Part shown: positions 1 through 7,381 of the stretch, piece after piece
How the letters are laid out: every line of letters starts with the position of its first letter
How positions within the stretch are numbered: position 1 is the first letter of the stretch
NCBI GenBank assembly: GCA_015068325.1
Contig: SVKQ01000015.1
Location: 124,001-188,000, forward strand
Length of the DNA stretch: 64,000 bases
DNA from: Oscillospiraceae bacterium
GTDB lineage: Bacteria > Bacillota > Clostridia > Oscillospirales > Oscillospiraceae
Direction: 5' to 3'
Notes under the pieces: model-generated
Databases searched by the model: none
Seen by the model: the letters and a program-made list of their open reading frames with translations, nothing else
Told to the model about the DNA's origin: nothing
Position numbers and translations under genes: made by a program

Positions 1-49
1 AAACGAGAATAGTAAAGGCAGAATCCGTAGCTCCTGCCCCTGCTGGTAA

Positions 50-844
50 TTATGCCGTTTGTGAATTAGCCATATTTACAATATCCCCGACACCGTCAAG
101 GATGATGCTTGGACGGTAGGCGAACTGCGTAAGTGTTTCTTTTGAGGAAATGCCGGACAATACTAATACCGTGGACATTCCGCTTTCAAGTCCGGAAATA
201 ATATCCGTGTCCATTCGGTCACCGATCATGACTGCTTCAGCGCTGTGACAACCTAACATTTTGAGCCCGGTTCGCATCATCAACGGATTTGGTTTTCCGC
301 AGAAATACGCCTGTTTTCCCGTCGCCATCTCGATAGGAGAGATCAAAGCGCGGCAAGCCGGAGCGATCCCGTTTTCGATAGGTCCGGAAATATCGGAATT
401 CGCGCCGATCAGTTTTGCTCCCGCAAGAACGAGATTCGTCGCTTTCGTCAACGACTCCAGCGAATAAGTCTTTCCTTCGCCCACGATCACATAATCCGGA
501 TTGACGTCGTTCATTGTGACGCCGGCATCGTATAACGCGTTAATGAGTGCAGACGCGCCGATAACGTAGGCGGAGCAACCCGGCGCTTGATCCTTTATAA
601 ACGCAGCCGTGGCGAGTGCGCTTGTGTAAAAGTGCTCTTCCGACACGTCAAGCCCGATTCTTGCGAGTTTTTGTTTTAATTCTTTCGGTGTATGACCGCT
701 GTTGTTCGTCAGAAACAAAAACTCTTTTTTGTTTGATTTCAGCCATTCGATAAATTCATTCACCCCGGGCAGAACACGGTTGCCGTGATAGATTACGCCG
801 TCCATATCACAAATGAAGCCTTTTTTCTCATTAAAATCAAGCAT
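50..844 (-). CDS. HAD-superfamily (class IIA, NagD-like) phosphatase
   Basis: A 264-residue cytoplasmic HAD phosphatase of the IIA group (NagD/AraL/p-nitrophenylphosphatase type), which hydrolyses small phosphomonoesters; the substrate cannot be told from sequence. Seen: the nucleophile motif CDMDGVIYHG (Asp13, Asp15), motif II LTNNSG, the GKPNP lysine region and motif IV IGDRMDTDI. Length is normal for the family. The ATG at 844 was chosen because the protein then begins just before motif I; longer frames add only sequence shared with the upstream kinase gene. It overlaps the kinase stop by 8 bases, so it is probably the third gene of a regulator-kinase-phosphatase operon. Base composition is AT-richer than most of the window. 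Confidence 0.88.
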   Translation of the reverse strand: MLDFNEKKGFICDMDGVIYHGNRVLPGVNEFIEWLKSNKKEFLFLTNNSGHTPKELKQKLARIGLDVSEEHFYTSALATAAFIKDQAPGCSAYVIGASALINALYDAGVTMNDVNPDYVIVGEGKTYSLESLTKATNLVLAGAKLIGANSDISGPIENGIAPACRALISPIEMATGKQAYFCGKPNPLMMRTGLKMLGCHSAEAVMIGDRMDTDIISGLESGMSTVLVLSGISSKETLTQFAYRPSIILDGVGDIVNMANSQTA

Positions 845-2222
845 AATACTCGGGTTCCTCCTCAGAGAGAATCTGTTTTGGCTTGTTGGGTATCGTAACG
901 ATAAACTCTGACCCTTCCCCAACTGCGCTTTTCACTTCAATTCTTCCGTTATGGATCATAACCGCATGTTTAACGATAGACAGACCAAGACCTGTTCCGC
1001 CGACCTCTTTGCTGCGGCTCTTATCCACACGATAAAAACGCTCAAAAATACGTTTCTGATCCGTTTCTGGAATGCCTATTCCTGTATCTTTTACCGATAG
1101 TACGGTACTATGCTCTTTTTGCGCAACCGTAACGATTACATTGCCTCCGGTATGATTATACTTGATTGCATTATCACAAAGATTATACGCAATGCTGTAC
1201 AGCAACTGTGGGATTGCTTTTACGGGTGCACTTTCTCCACCAATATCAATCGAAATATCCATCGCAGAAGCAGCAGCCTCTAGAGAATCAACAGCATTTT
1301 CTGCGATACGATATAGATCGCAGTCCTCCCATTTCATATCAACACCGCCACTGTCCAGCTTTGTCAGATCAATAATATCTTCGATCAGCTTCGTCATCCG
1401 CAGTGATTCTGTGTGGATCTTTTCGGCAAACGGCTTGATATCCTCCTCTTTTACCAGCCCGTTTTTAAGAAGCTCCGCATAGCCGGATATAGCATGGAGC
1501 GGTGTTTTCAGTTCATGTGACACATTTGCGCTGAACTCCTGCCGAATCAGGGCTGCTTTTTCGATCTCTTCCTGATCCTGTCTTAACTGTGCCTGCTGCG
1601 CTGAAATATGGTGAAGCAGCGGTTCTATTTCTTTATAATCTTCCTGACCATAGTACTGGTTCGGATGTTCCAAATCTATTTCATTGATGGGTTTGACGAT
1701 CTTTTTGGCGATCCGGGACGCCAGAACAAATGAAAGGATCAATGCGACAAGGATGACAAAACATATCGGTTGAGCAAAGCCGAAGAGAAGGCTCCATACA
1801 GAAAGCTGAGCGATTGACATACGGAAAACCGACCCGTCGGGAAGTCTTTTAGCAGCATAGTACTGCTGATCTGCCAGGGTATAGGAATGTCTGGTAGATT
1901 CTCCGAATCCCTCCTTCAAAGCCTGCTGAATCTCCGGCCGTTCCAGATGATTCTGCATTGAAGCTGTATCTGCTTCGTTATCAAAGAGGACATTTCCATC
2001 CGGGCTGACCCAGGTGATGCGATAGTTTTCTATGCTCAATTCGTCAAGATAGTCCATTCCGGACATGGCAACACCCTGTGCCGCCAATTCAGTCTGATTG
2101 CGCAGCTGATTTCTCTGTAAGGACGAAAAATAGTTGTATAGTGTCCCCATGATCAGCAGCAGCGAAGCAAGGAAAACCGTGATGGCAGCGATCCAGATCG
2201 CCTTAAATATCTTACTGCTCAT
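837..2222 (-). CDS. Membrane sensor histidine kinase (PhoR-like)
   Basis: A 461-residue sensor kinase partnered with the response regulator just upstream. Seen: an N-terminal membrane helix at about residues 9-29, an extracytoplasmic sensor region of about 120 residues, a second helix at about 150-170, a HisKA segment with the phospho-acceptor in SHELKTP, then HATPase boxes (DNAIKYN, DTGIGIP, GTGLGLSIVK). The layout is that of PhoR/ResE-type kinases; the signal is unknown. The ATG at 2222 has GGAGGAAGAAA directly upstream and lies 11 bases inside the end of the regulator gene, implying translational coupling. It lies in the AT-rich arm left of rlmD. Confidence 0.93.
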   Translation of the reverse strand: MSSKIFKAIWIAAITVFLASLLLIMGTLYNYFSSLQRNQLRNQTELAAQGVAMSGMDYLDELSIENYRITWVSPDGNVLFDNEADTASMQNHLERPEIQQALKEGFGESTRHSYTLADQQYYAAKRLPDGSVFRMSIAQLSVWSLLFGFAQPICFVILVALILSFVLASRIAKKIVKPINEIDLEHPNQYYGQEDYKEIEPLLHHISAQQAQLRQDQEEIEKAALIRQEFSANVSHELKTPLHAISGYAELLKNGLVKEEDIKPFAEKIHTESLRMTKLIEDIIDLTKLDSGGVDMKWEDCDLYRIAENAVDSLEAAASAMDISIDIGGESAPVKAIPQLLYSIAYNLCDNAIKYNHTGGNVIVTVAQKEHSTVLSVKDTGIGIPETDQKRIFERFYRVDKSRSKEVGGTGLGLSIVKHAVMIHNGRIEVKSAVGEGSEFIVTIPNKPKQILSEEEPEYYA

Positions 2223-2889
2223 TTTCTTCCTCCAACTTGTAGCCAACCCCTCGAACGGTCCGGATATAGTCTCCCGCTTTCTCAAGCTTTGTCCTTAAAG
2301 TCCCGATATGGACATCCACCGTTCTTGTTTCACCGGCAAAATCACCGCCCCATACACTGGAAAGTATATTGTCTCTTGTAAAGACTCTGCCGGGGCTTTC
2401 CATAAACAGCTTCAGAAGTTCATATTCCTTCAATGTGAGCAAAACCGCTTTCCCGTCAATGGTAACAGCATGCCTGTTTTCATCGAGGACGATCATCCCG
2501 TATGAAAGAATCACAGGTTGTCTGTTGCCTACCCTGCGAAGAACTGCTTTGATACGGGAAACCATTTCCATCATTCCAAATGGTTTGGCAAGATAATCGT
2601 CCGCACCGGAATCGAGGCCGATCACTTTGTCATATTCACTGTCCTTTGCCGTAGCCATAATAACGGGGATATCTGTCGTTACAGGAGAGGAGCGCAGTTT
2701 ACGGAGGATCGTCAGCCCGTCTTCTCCGGGCAGCATCACATCCAGAATAATAAGTTCAGGCCTTTGTTCTTTCATTGCAGCCCAAAAGTCCGCATCGTTC
2801 TCAAAGCCCTGCGCATCAAATCCGGACACTTGCAGCGTGTAGACCATAAGATCCCGAATGGCGCTTTCGTCTTCAACACAATAAATCAT
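2212..2889 (-). CDS. OmpR/PhoB-family response regulator
   Basis: A 225-residue DNA-binding response regulator. Seen: a receiver domain with acidic residues near the N-terminus (YCVEDE), the phospho-acceptor Asp in LIILDVMLPGEDG, the conserved Lys in YLAKPF, then a winged-helix domain with the VDVHIGTLRTKLE and VRGVGYKL motifs. It is the first gene of the three-gene operon with the kinase and phosphatase. The start at 2889 has GGAGG upstream. Two identical 10-base elements in its leader (2923-2932 and 2946-2955) are candidate binding sites for autoregulation. Confidence 0.94.
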   Translation of the reverse strand: MIYCVEDESAIRDLMVYTLQVSGFDAQGFENDADFWAAMKEQRPELIILDVMLPGEDGLTILRKLRSSPVTTDIPVIMATAKDSEYDKVIGLDSGADDYLAKPFGMMEMVSRIKAVLRRVGNRQPVILSYGMIVLDENRHAVTIDGKAVLLTLKEYELLKLFMESPGRVFTRDNILSSVWGGDFAGETRTVDVHIGTLRTKLEKAGDYIRTVRGVGYKLEEENEQ

Positions 2890-2922
2890 AGGAAAACCTC
2901 CTCTTCACTCTCAGCATAGTTT

Positions 2923-2955
2923 TGTATTGTAAGTCCTGTAACCTCTGTATTGTAA
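2923..2955 (-). promoter_or_regulatory. Direct repeats upstream of the response regulator
   Basis: Two identical copies of TTACAATACA (minus-strand reading) lie at 2946-2955 and 2923-2932, exactly 23 bases apart, with a related TTACAGGAC between them. Direct repeats at about two helical turns are typical sites for tandem OmpR/PhoB-family dimers. Autoregulation is an inference; I do not see a convincing -35/-10 pair here. Confidence 0.4.
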
Positions 2956-2979
2956 AATCGGCGTAAAGTCATTTAAAAT

Positions 2980-3010
2980 ACCGGACCATTGTCCACTGCA
3001 ACGGTCCGGT
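2980..3010 (-). terminator. Hairpin terminator after rlmD
   Basis: An 8-bp stem ACCGGACC/GGTCCGGT with a 15-base loop lies about 70 bases after the rlmD stop, followed on the minus strand by ATTTTAAAT. The T-run is short, so efficiency is uncertain. Confidence 0.55.
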
Positions 3011-3078
3011 AACATTTAAAAACTTTTGAATTTCATCATTTTCAATCAAATGGTACAACCGCCGTCCTACAACGAATT

Positions 3079-3375
3079 TCAGATCATCTGAAAATGTCTG
3101 AAGGCCTCAATAATCGCCTCTTCTTTCTCCTTCGGCGTTTCCGGCGACCTGCTATTCTCATTCTTTGGCAAATTATAATTCTGCCGCTCAATGATGTCGC
3201 ATTTCCGCTTCGTTTTGGCGATATTCAGGTGTGATACATGGAATCCGTACTTCTCCTGCACCCATGCCTGGATCTCTTCGTATGTTGCCTTGCTCTCCGC
3301 CGCAGTCACATCCAGTTCATCCATATCTACCTGAACGCTGATATGATGCTTCGCTTCCGAGAGTTTGGACAATAC
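3079..3375. other. Composition break in the 3' end of rlmD: possible integration boundary
   Basis: The catalytic core of RlmD ends at about residue 446 (after VETVCVLSKL, near 3360). From there to the stop the gene is clearly AT-richer and encodes a 93-residue tail not needed for the RlmD fold, and the AT-rich character continues to the window's left edge. The 3' end of this methyltransferase gene (rumA/rlmD) is a known insertion site for integrative elements in Firmicutes, where the element restores the 3' end. No integrase and no second attachment repeat lie inside the window, so this is an inference. Confidence 0.45.
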
Positions 3376-4698
3376 ACATACCGTCTCCACATGGGCCGTG
3401 CGAGGGAACAGATCCACCGCCGCGGCCCGTGCGACACGATAGCCGTGCCCGGCAAACCGCTTCACATCCCGGCCCAGCGTGGCCGGGTCGCAGGACACAT
3501 ACACGATCCGTTCCGGCCCCATGGCGGCGGCCGCCTCCACCACCTCCGGGGCAAGGCCCCTGCGGGGCGGGTCCACGCAGATCACATCCGGCCGCAGGCC
3601 CCGGGCGGCAAAGTCTGCTGCCGCCGCCGCGGCGTCGCCGCAGAAGAAGCGGACGTTTTCGATGCCGTTATGGCGGGCGTTCTCCATGGCGTCGTCAATG
3701 GCCTCCGGTACGATCTCCGCGCCGATGACCTCCCCCGCACGCCGCGCCATCACCTGGGTTATGGTGCCGGCGCCGCAGTACAGGTCCAGTACCGTCTCGG
3801 TGCCGGTCAGTCCGGCAAACTCCACCGCTCTTTCATAGAGCCGCTCCGCCTGATCCCGGTTGACCTGATAGAAAGACGGCACCGACAGACGGAAGGTCAG
3901 GCCGCACAGCGTGTCGGTGATGGTATCCACGCCCCAGAGGGTACGGTAGCGGTCGCCCAGGATGACGTTGCCGCGGCGGGTGTTCACGCCCAGCACCACG
4001 CCCACCGCAGCGGGCACATACTGCCGCAGCAGGGCCACCAGCTCCGCCTCGCAGGGCAAAGCGTCCCCGTTTACCAGCAGACAGATCAGGCTCTCGCCCG
4101 CGGCGTTGGTGCGTACATAGAGGTGCCGCAGCAGGCCGCGGCCGGTGACCTCGTCGTAGCAGCTCACGCCACAGCGTCGGATATACTGCCGCAGCGCCTC
4201 TGCCGCCGCGTCGGCCTGCGGTTTCTGGATACGGCAGACGGCTACATCCGTCACCTGGTGGGTACGGGAGCGGTAAAAGCCCACGCTCCCGTCAGGGCCG
4301 ACGGGATACTGGCTCTTGTTGCGGTAGTGCTTCGTATCCGCTGCACCCAGGATCTCCTCCACGACGGCGTCGCTGCCGCCGATACGGGTCAGGGCGTCCT
4401 GCACCCGCTGCCGCTTGGCCCACAGCTCCTCGGTGTAACTCATGTGGCGGAAATCACAGCCGCCGCACCGCCCGTAATACGGGCAATCCGGCGTCTGCCG
4501 GTCGGGCGATGGCGTGTGGATGGCTGCCGCCTTGCCGTAAGCGATGTTTTTCAGCACCTTCAGTATGCGGATGTCGCAATCCTCGCCCCGGACGGCGCCA
4601 TGGACGAACACCACCTGTCCCTCCACCCGGGCAATGCCCAGTCCCTCGGAGGAGTATCCCTCGATGATGGCGCGTACTGTATCGTTCTTCCGCAGCAT
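3079..4698 (-). CDS. rlmD: 23S rRNA (uracil-5-)-methyltransferase with C-terminal extension
   Basis: A 539-residue SAM-dependent RNA uracil-C5 methyltransferase of the TrmA/RlmD/RlmCD family. Seen: an N-terminal TRAM domain (about 1-58), an iron-sulfur cysteine cluster starting at Cys72, Cys78 and Cys81 (CPYYGRCGGCDF), the SAM loop LDLYCGAGT, DPPRRGL, and the nucleophile Cys in YVSCDP. The family normally ends soon after the HVETVC motif; here a 93-residue tail (447-539) ending in HFQMI follows, AT-rich in DNA. The gene lies 3 bases after the metallohydrolase stop, so the two are co-transcribed. Whether U747, U1939 or both are modified cannot be told. Confidence 0.93.
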   Translation of the reverse strand: MLRKNDTVRAIIEGYSSEGLGIARVEGQVVFVHGAVRGEDCDIRILKVLKNIAYGKAAAIHTPSPDRQTPDCPYYGRCGGCDFRHMSYTEELWAKRQRVQDALTRIGGSDAVVEEILGAADTKHYRNKSQYPVGPDGSVGFYRSRTHQVTDVAVCRIQKPQADAAAEALRQYIRRCGVSCYDEVTGRGLLRHLYVRTNAAGESLICLLVNGDALPCEAELVALLRQYVPAAVGVVLGVNTRRGNVILGDRYRTLWGVDTITDTLCGLTFRLSVPSFYQVNRDQAERLYERAVEFAGLTGTETVLDLYCGAGTITQVMARRAGEVIGAEIVPEAIDDAMENARHNGIENVRFFCGDAAAAAADFAARGLRPDVICVDPPRRGLAPEVVEAAAAMGPERIVYVSCDPATLGRDVKRFAGHGYRVARAAAVDLFPRTAHVETVCVLSKLSEAKHHISVQVDMDELDVTAAESKATYEEIQAWVQEKYGFHVSHLNIAKTKRKCDIIERQNYNLPKNENSRSPETPKEKEEAIIEAFRHFQMI

Positions 4699-4701
4699 CG
4701 G

Positions 4702-6306
4702 TCAAAAATCGAACTTCTCCACCAGCTTGCGGATACCCTCGGCAAAGGCCGCCAGGCTCTTGTTGTCCCGACCGCTGCTGCGGCGGATGAGGGCGGACAG
4801 CGTATCGGCCACCTGCAGCAGCCGCTGATAGGCCGCAGAGGTCTTGGGCGCGCCCTCGAACGTCTTGACCTTGCGCTCAGGCAGGTAGCCCAGCGCCGTG
4901 CGCTGGTTGGTCAGCAGATCGTATTCCTCGGTGTACTGGGGAGCATGGGCCTCAAAGCCCAGTTCAGCGACGGTCTTGGCAAAGGCAGGTGCTACCTCCC
5001 GGTCACCGTGGACGACGAACACGTGCTGGGGCTTCGGCTCGCGGAAGCGGCCGATCCAGTCGATCAGGTGGTTCCGGTCCGCGTGGGAGCTGAGGCCGGG
5101 GAAGTTGACGATCCGGGCCCGCACGGCCACGTCCTCGCCGAACAGCTTCACCGACTTGGCGCCGTCCAGCAGATGGCGGCCCAGGGTTCCCACGGTCTGG
5201 AAACCCACGAACACCACCGCGCTGTCGGGCCGCCACAGGTTGTACTTCAGGTGGTGGCGGATACGGCCGGCGTCACACATGCCGCTGGCGGAGATGATGA
5301 CCTTGGGCGTGGTGTCTGTGTTCAGCAGCTTGGACTCCTCGGTGGTCTCCGTCAGCCGCAGGCCGGGAAAGCTGAACATGGCGGTGCCGTCCTGCACCAG
5401 CTCCAGCGCCTCCTCGTCCAGATAGCCCCGCAGATCGCCGCAGAAGATGGTGGTGGCCGCTCTGGCCAGGGGGCTGTCCACATACACAGGAAAATCCTTC
5501 ACCGAGGTAACCAGGCCCTGATCCTTGATCTCCCGGATGAAGTACAGCAGTTCTTGGGTGCGGCCCACCGCAAAAGCGGGGATCACCACGTTGCCGCCCC
5601 GACCCAACGTCTCGTCGATGATCTGGGCCAACTCCTCCGTGTAGCTCCACACCTCGGCGTGGTTGCGGTCGCCGTAGGTACTCTCCATCACCACATAATC
5701 GGCCCCGGTAAAGAGTTCCGGGTCCCGGATGATGGGCTGGTCCACGTTGCCGATGTCACCGGAGAATACGATGGTGCGCGTCTCGCCGTTCTCCGTCAGC
5801 GTCAGCTTGATGCTGGCGCTGCCCAGCAGGTGGCCCGCATCGATGAATACAGCCTTCACCCCCTCACAGATGTCCAGCTCCTGACCGTACTCGCAGGTGC
5901 GGATAAACTCCGGCACCCGCATGGCGTCTGCCACGGTGTAGAGCGGCTCCTCCTGGACACGGCCGGCCCGCTCGTTCTTCCGGTTCTTGTAGGCGGCGTC
6001 GCTCTCCTGGATGTGGGCGCTGTCCTGCAGCATGATATCCAGCAGTTGAGCCGTCACTCGGGTGGTGATGATCTCGCCGGCGAAGCCCTCCTTGATCAGC
6101 AGCGGGATCCGGCCGGAGTGGTCGATGTGGGCGTGGGTGACCAACAGATAGTCGATGCTGCCCGGGTGGAAGGGCAGGCTGGCGTTGTCCACCTCGTCCC
6201 GCCCCTGCTGCAGGCCGCAGTCGACCAGGATCCTCTTCCCGTTTATTTCCAGACCGTGACAGCTGCCGGTGACGCATTGGTCGGCACCGTAAAAGCTCAG
6301 TTTCAT
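4702..6306 (-). CDS. Beta-CASP metallo-beta-lactamase-fold ribonuclease-like protein
   Basis: A 534-residue protein of the beta-CASP family (CPSF73/YsH1-like; also annotated MBL-fold RNA metallohydrolase). Seen: the metal motif THAHIDHSG near residue 60, further ligands in DAGHLLGSAS and FSGDIG, the beta-CASP insert, ISASGMCDAGRIRHH, and the RMMBL end with SSHADRNHL. The family acts on RNA phosphodiester bonds; the target here is unknown. The start at 6306 has AAAGGAG seven bases upstream. A good promoter (TTGCCT, 17 bases, TACAAT) lies at 6344-6372. Confidence 0.9.
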   Translation of the reverse strand: MKLSFYGADQCVTGSCHGLEINGKRILVDCGLQQGRDEVDNASLPFHPGSIDYLLVTHAHIDHSGRIPLLIKEGFAGEIITTRVTAQLLDIMLQDSAHIQESDAAYKNRKNERAGRVQEEPLYTVADAMRVPEFIRTCEYGQELDICEGVKAVFIDAGHLLGSASIKLTLTENGETRTIVFSGDIGNVDQPIIRDPELFTGADYVVMESTYGDRNHAEVWSYTEELAQIIDETLGRGGNVVIPAFAVGRTQELLYFIREIKDQGLVTSVKDFPVYVDSPLARAATTIFCGDLRGYLDEEALELVQDGTAMFSFPGLRLTETTEESKLLNTDTTPKVIISASGMCDAGRIRHHLKYNLWRPDSAVVFVGFQTVGTLGRHLLDGAKSVKLFGEDVAVRARIVNFPGLSSHADRNHLIDWIGRFREPKPQHVFVVHGDREVAPAFAKTVAELGFEAHAPQYTEEYDLLTNQRTALGYLPERKVKTFEGAPKTSAAYQRLLQVADTLSALIRRSSGRDNKSLAAFAEGIRKLVEKFDF

Positions 6307-6343
6307 ATGCAGGCTCCTTTCGCCTCTATTAATCCAGTTTTTT

Positions 6344-6372
6344 ATTGTATCACTTTTTCTTTCCGCAGGCAA
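6344..6372 (-). promoter_or_regulatory. Promoter for the metallohydrolase-rlmD operon
   Basis: On the minus strand -35 TTGCCT (6367-6372) and -10 TACAAT (6344-6349) are separated by 17 bases, about 40 bases upstream of the start codon. It sits back-to-back with the plus-strand promoter at 6375-6403. Confidence 0.7.
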
Positions 6373-6374
6373 CA

Positions 6375-6403
6375 TTGCATTTTCTCCCCGGGGCATATAT
6401 AAT
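6375..6403 (+). promoter_or_regulatory. Promoter for the DapF-fold racemase gene
   Basis: -35 TTGCAT (6375-6380), a 17-base spacer and a perfect -10 TATAAT (6398-6403), 33 bases before the ATG at 6436. CCCCGGGG lies inside the spacer. Confidence 0.75.
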
Positions 6404-6435
6404 GGCAAAAACAGATATGATCCGGAGGCTGCGCT

Positions 6436-7239
6436 ATGAAGCTGCACTATACCGTCATCGATCCCACCAAGAACATCACTCTGCTGGTCACCACGCCGGT
6501 GGAGCGTACGCTCCAGCCCCAGGTGGCCGGCCGGCTGCTGCGCCTGGAGCAGGAGGCCGAGCAGGTGGCTTTTCTGGAGCAGAGCGATGCCGGCACCCAC
6601 TTGCAAATGATGGGTGGGGAGTTCTGCGGCAACGCCGCCATGTCCCTGGCCGCCTGGCTGGCCCGGCAGGCCCGCCTGCCCCTGGGCGAGAGCATGGAAT
6701 ACCTGCTGGACATCTCCGGCGTCGGGGAGCCGGTGGCCTGCGCCGTCACGCCGGTGCGCACCTGTTATCTGGGCTCGGTGGACATGCCCCTGCCGGAGCG
6801 GATCGAGCCAATGGACCTCCCCCTGTCGGACGGCTCGCTGACACTGCCGGTGGTCTTCTTCCCCGGCATCGCCCACATCGTTGCTCCCGCCGGCGGCGTG
6901 AGACGCACCGCAGCCGAGGAACTGCTGCGCCGCTGGAGCGGTCTGCTGCCCGCCGACGCCGTTGGACTGCTGCTCTGGAACGAGGGTACCTCTTTCTTCG
7001 ACCCGTTGGTTTATGTCAAGGCCACCGACACCGCCGTGTGGGAACGGGGCTGTGCCAGCGGTAGCGCCGCCATCGCCGCGTGGCTCACCGCACAGCGCGG
7101 GCAGGATCAGTGCCTGTCCCTCAAGCAGCCCGGCGGCACCATCGCCGCTGTCACCCGCTGGCAAGACAGGCTCACCGCCCTGACCATCAGCGGCACGGTG
7201 AAGCTGGGGGAGGAAAAGACCGCCGACGTGGTCTTTTGA
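6436..7239 (+). CDS. DapF-fold amino-acid racemase/epimerase (CntK-like)
   Basis: A 267-residue protein with the two half-sites of the PLP-independent DapF fold. The catalytic cysteines are in GGEFCGNAA (near residue 62) and RGCASGSAA (near residue 203), the paired acid/base thiols of this superfamily. The DapF substrate-binding signatures are altered (GGEFCGNA instead of a SEAEMCGNG-type motif), which resembles the histidine racemase CntK more than true diaminopimelate epimerase. No CntL/CntM-type metallophore genes are nearby, so the substrate is open. It is a single gene with its own promoter and the short hairpin at 7249-7273 behind it. Start: ATG preceded by GGAGG. Confidence 0.75.
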   Translation: MKLHYTVIDPTKNITLLVTTPVERTLQPQVAGRLLRLEQEAEQVAFLEQSDAGTHLQMMGGEFCGNAAMSLAAWLARQARLPLGESMEYLLDISGVGEPVACAVTPVRTCYLGSVDMPLPERIEPMDLPLSDGSLTLPVVFFPGIAHIVAPAGGVRRTAAEELLRRWSGLLPADAVGLLLWNEGTSFFDPLVYVKATDTAVWERGCASGSAAIAAWLTAQRGQDQCLSLKQPGGTIAAVTRWQDRLTALTISGTVKLGEEKTADVVF

Positions 7240-7248
7240 GATATTTCC

Positions 7249-7273
7249 GGCCGGGCAGATGCCCGGCCTTTCC
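7249..7273 (+). terminator. Weak terminator after the racemase gene
   Basis: A perfect 8-bp GC stem GGCCGGGC/GCCCGGCC with the loop AGAT is followed by only three T. It lies 10 bases after the stop, so a terminator role is plausible but weak. Confidence 0.5.
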
Positions 7274-7289
7274 CTTCGCCACTTTTCCT

Positions 7290-7318
7290 TTGCATCTGAC
7301 GACGCACTGTGCTATACT
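7290..7318 (+). promoter_or_regulatory. secA promoter
   Basis: -35 TTGCAT (7290-7295), 17-base spacer, -10 TATACT (7313-7318); the secA ATG is at 7382 with AGAAAGGA upstream. Confidence 0.75.
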
Positions 7319-7381
7319 ATATTGGTTAAAGTATGCAGATGGCAATACCGCTTTTTCACAGCAGAAAGGACGTAACCATAC

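Noticed and set aside
1-49. A possible hairpin terminator (GGCAG/CTGCC) after the HAD gene
   Set aside because: The stem is only 5 bp and the sequence is cut by the window edge, so it cannot be supported.
3238-6402. A 1054-codon open frame on the plus strand opposite rlmD and the metallohydrolase gene
   Set aside because: It is the antisense of two well-supported genes, a common effect of high GC, and shows no domain.
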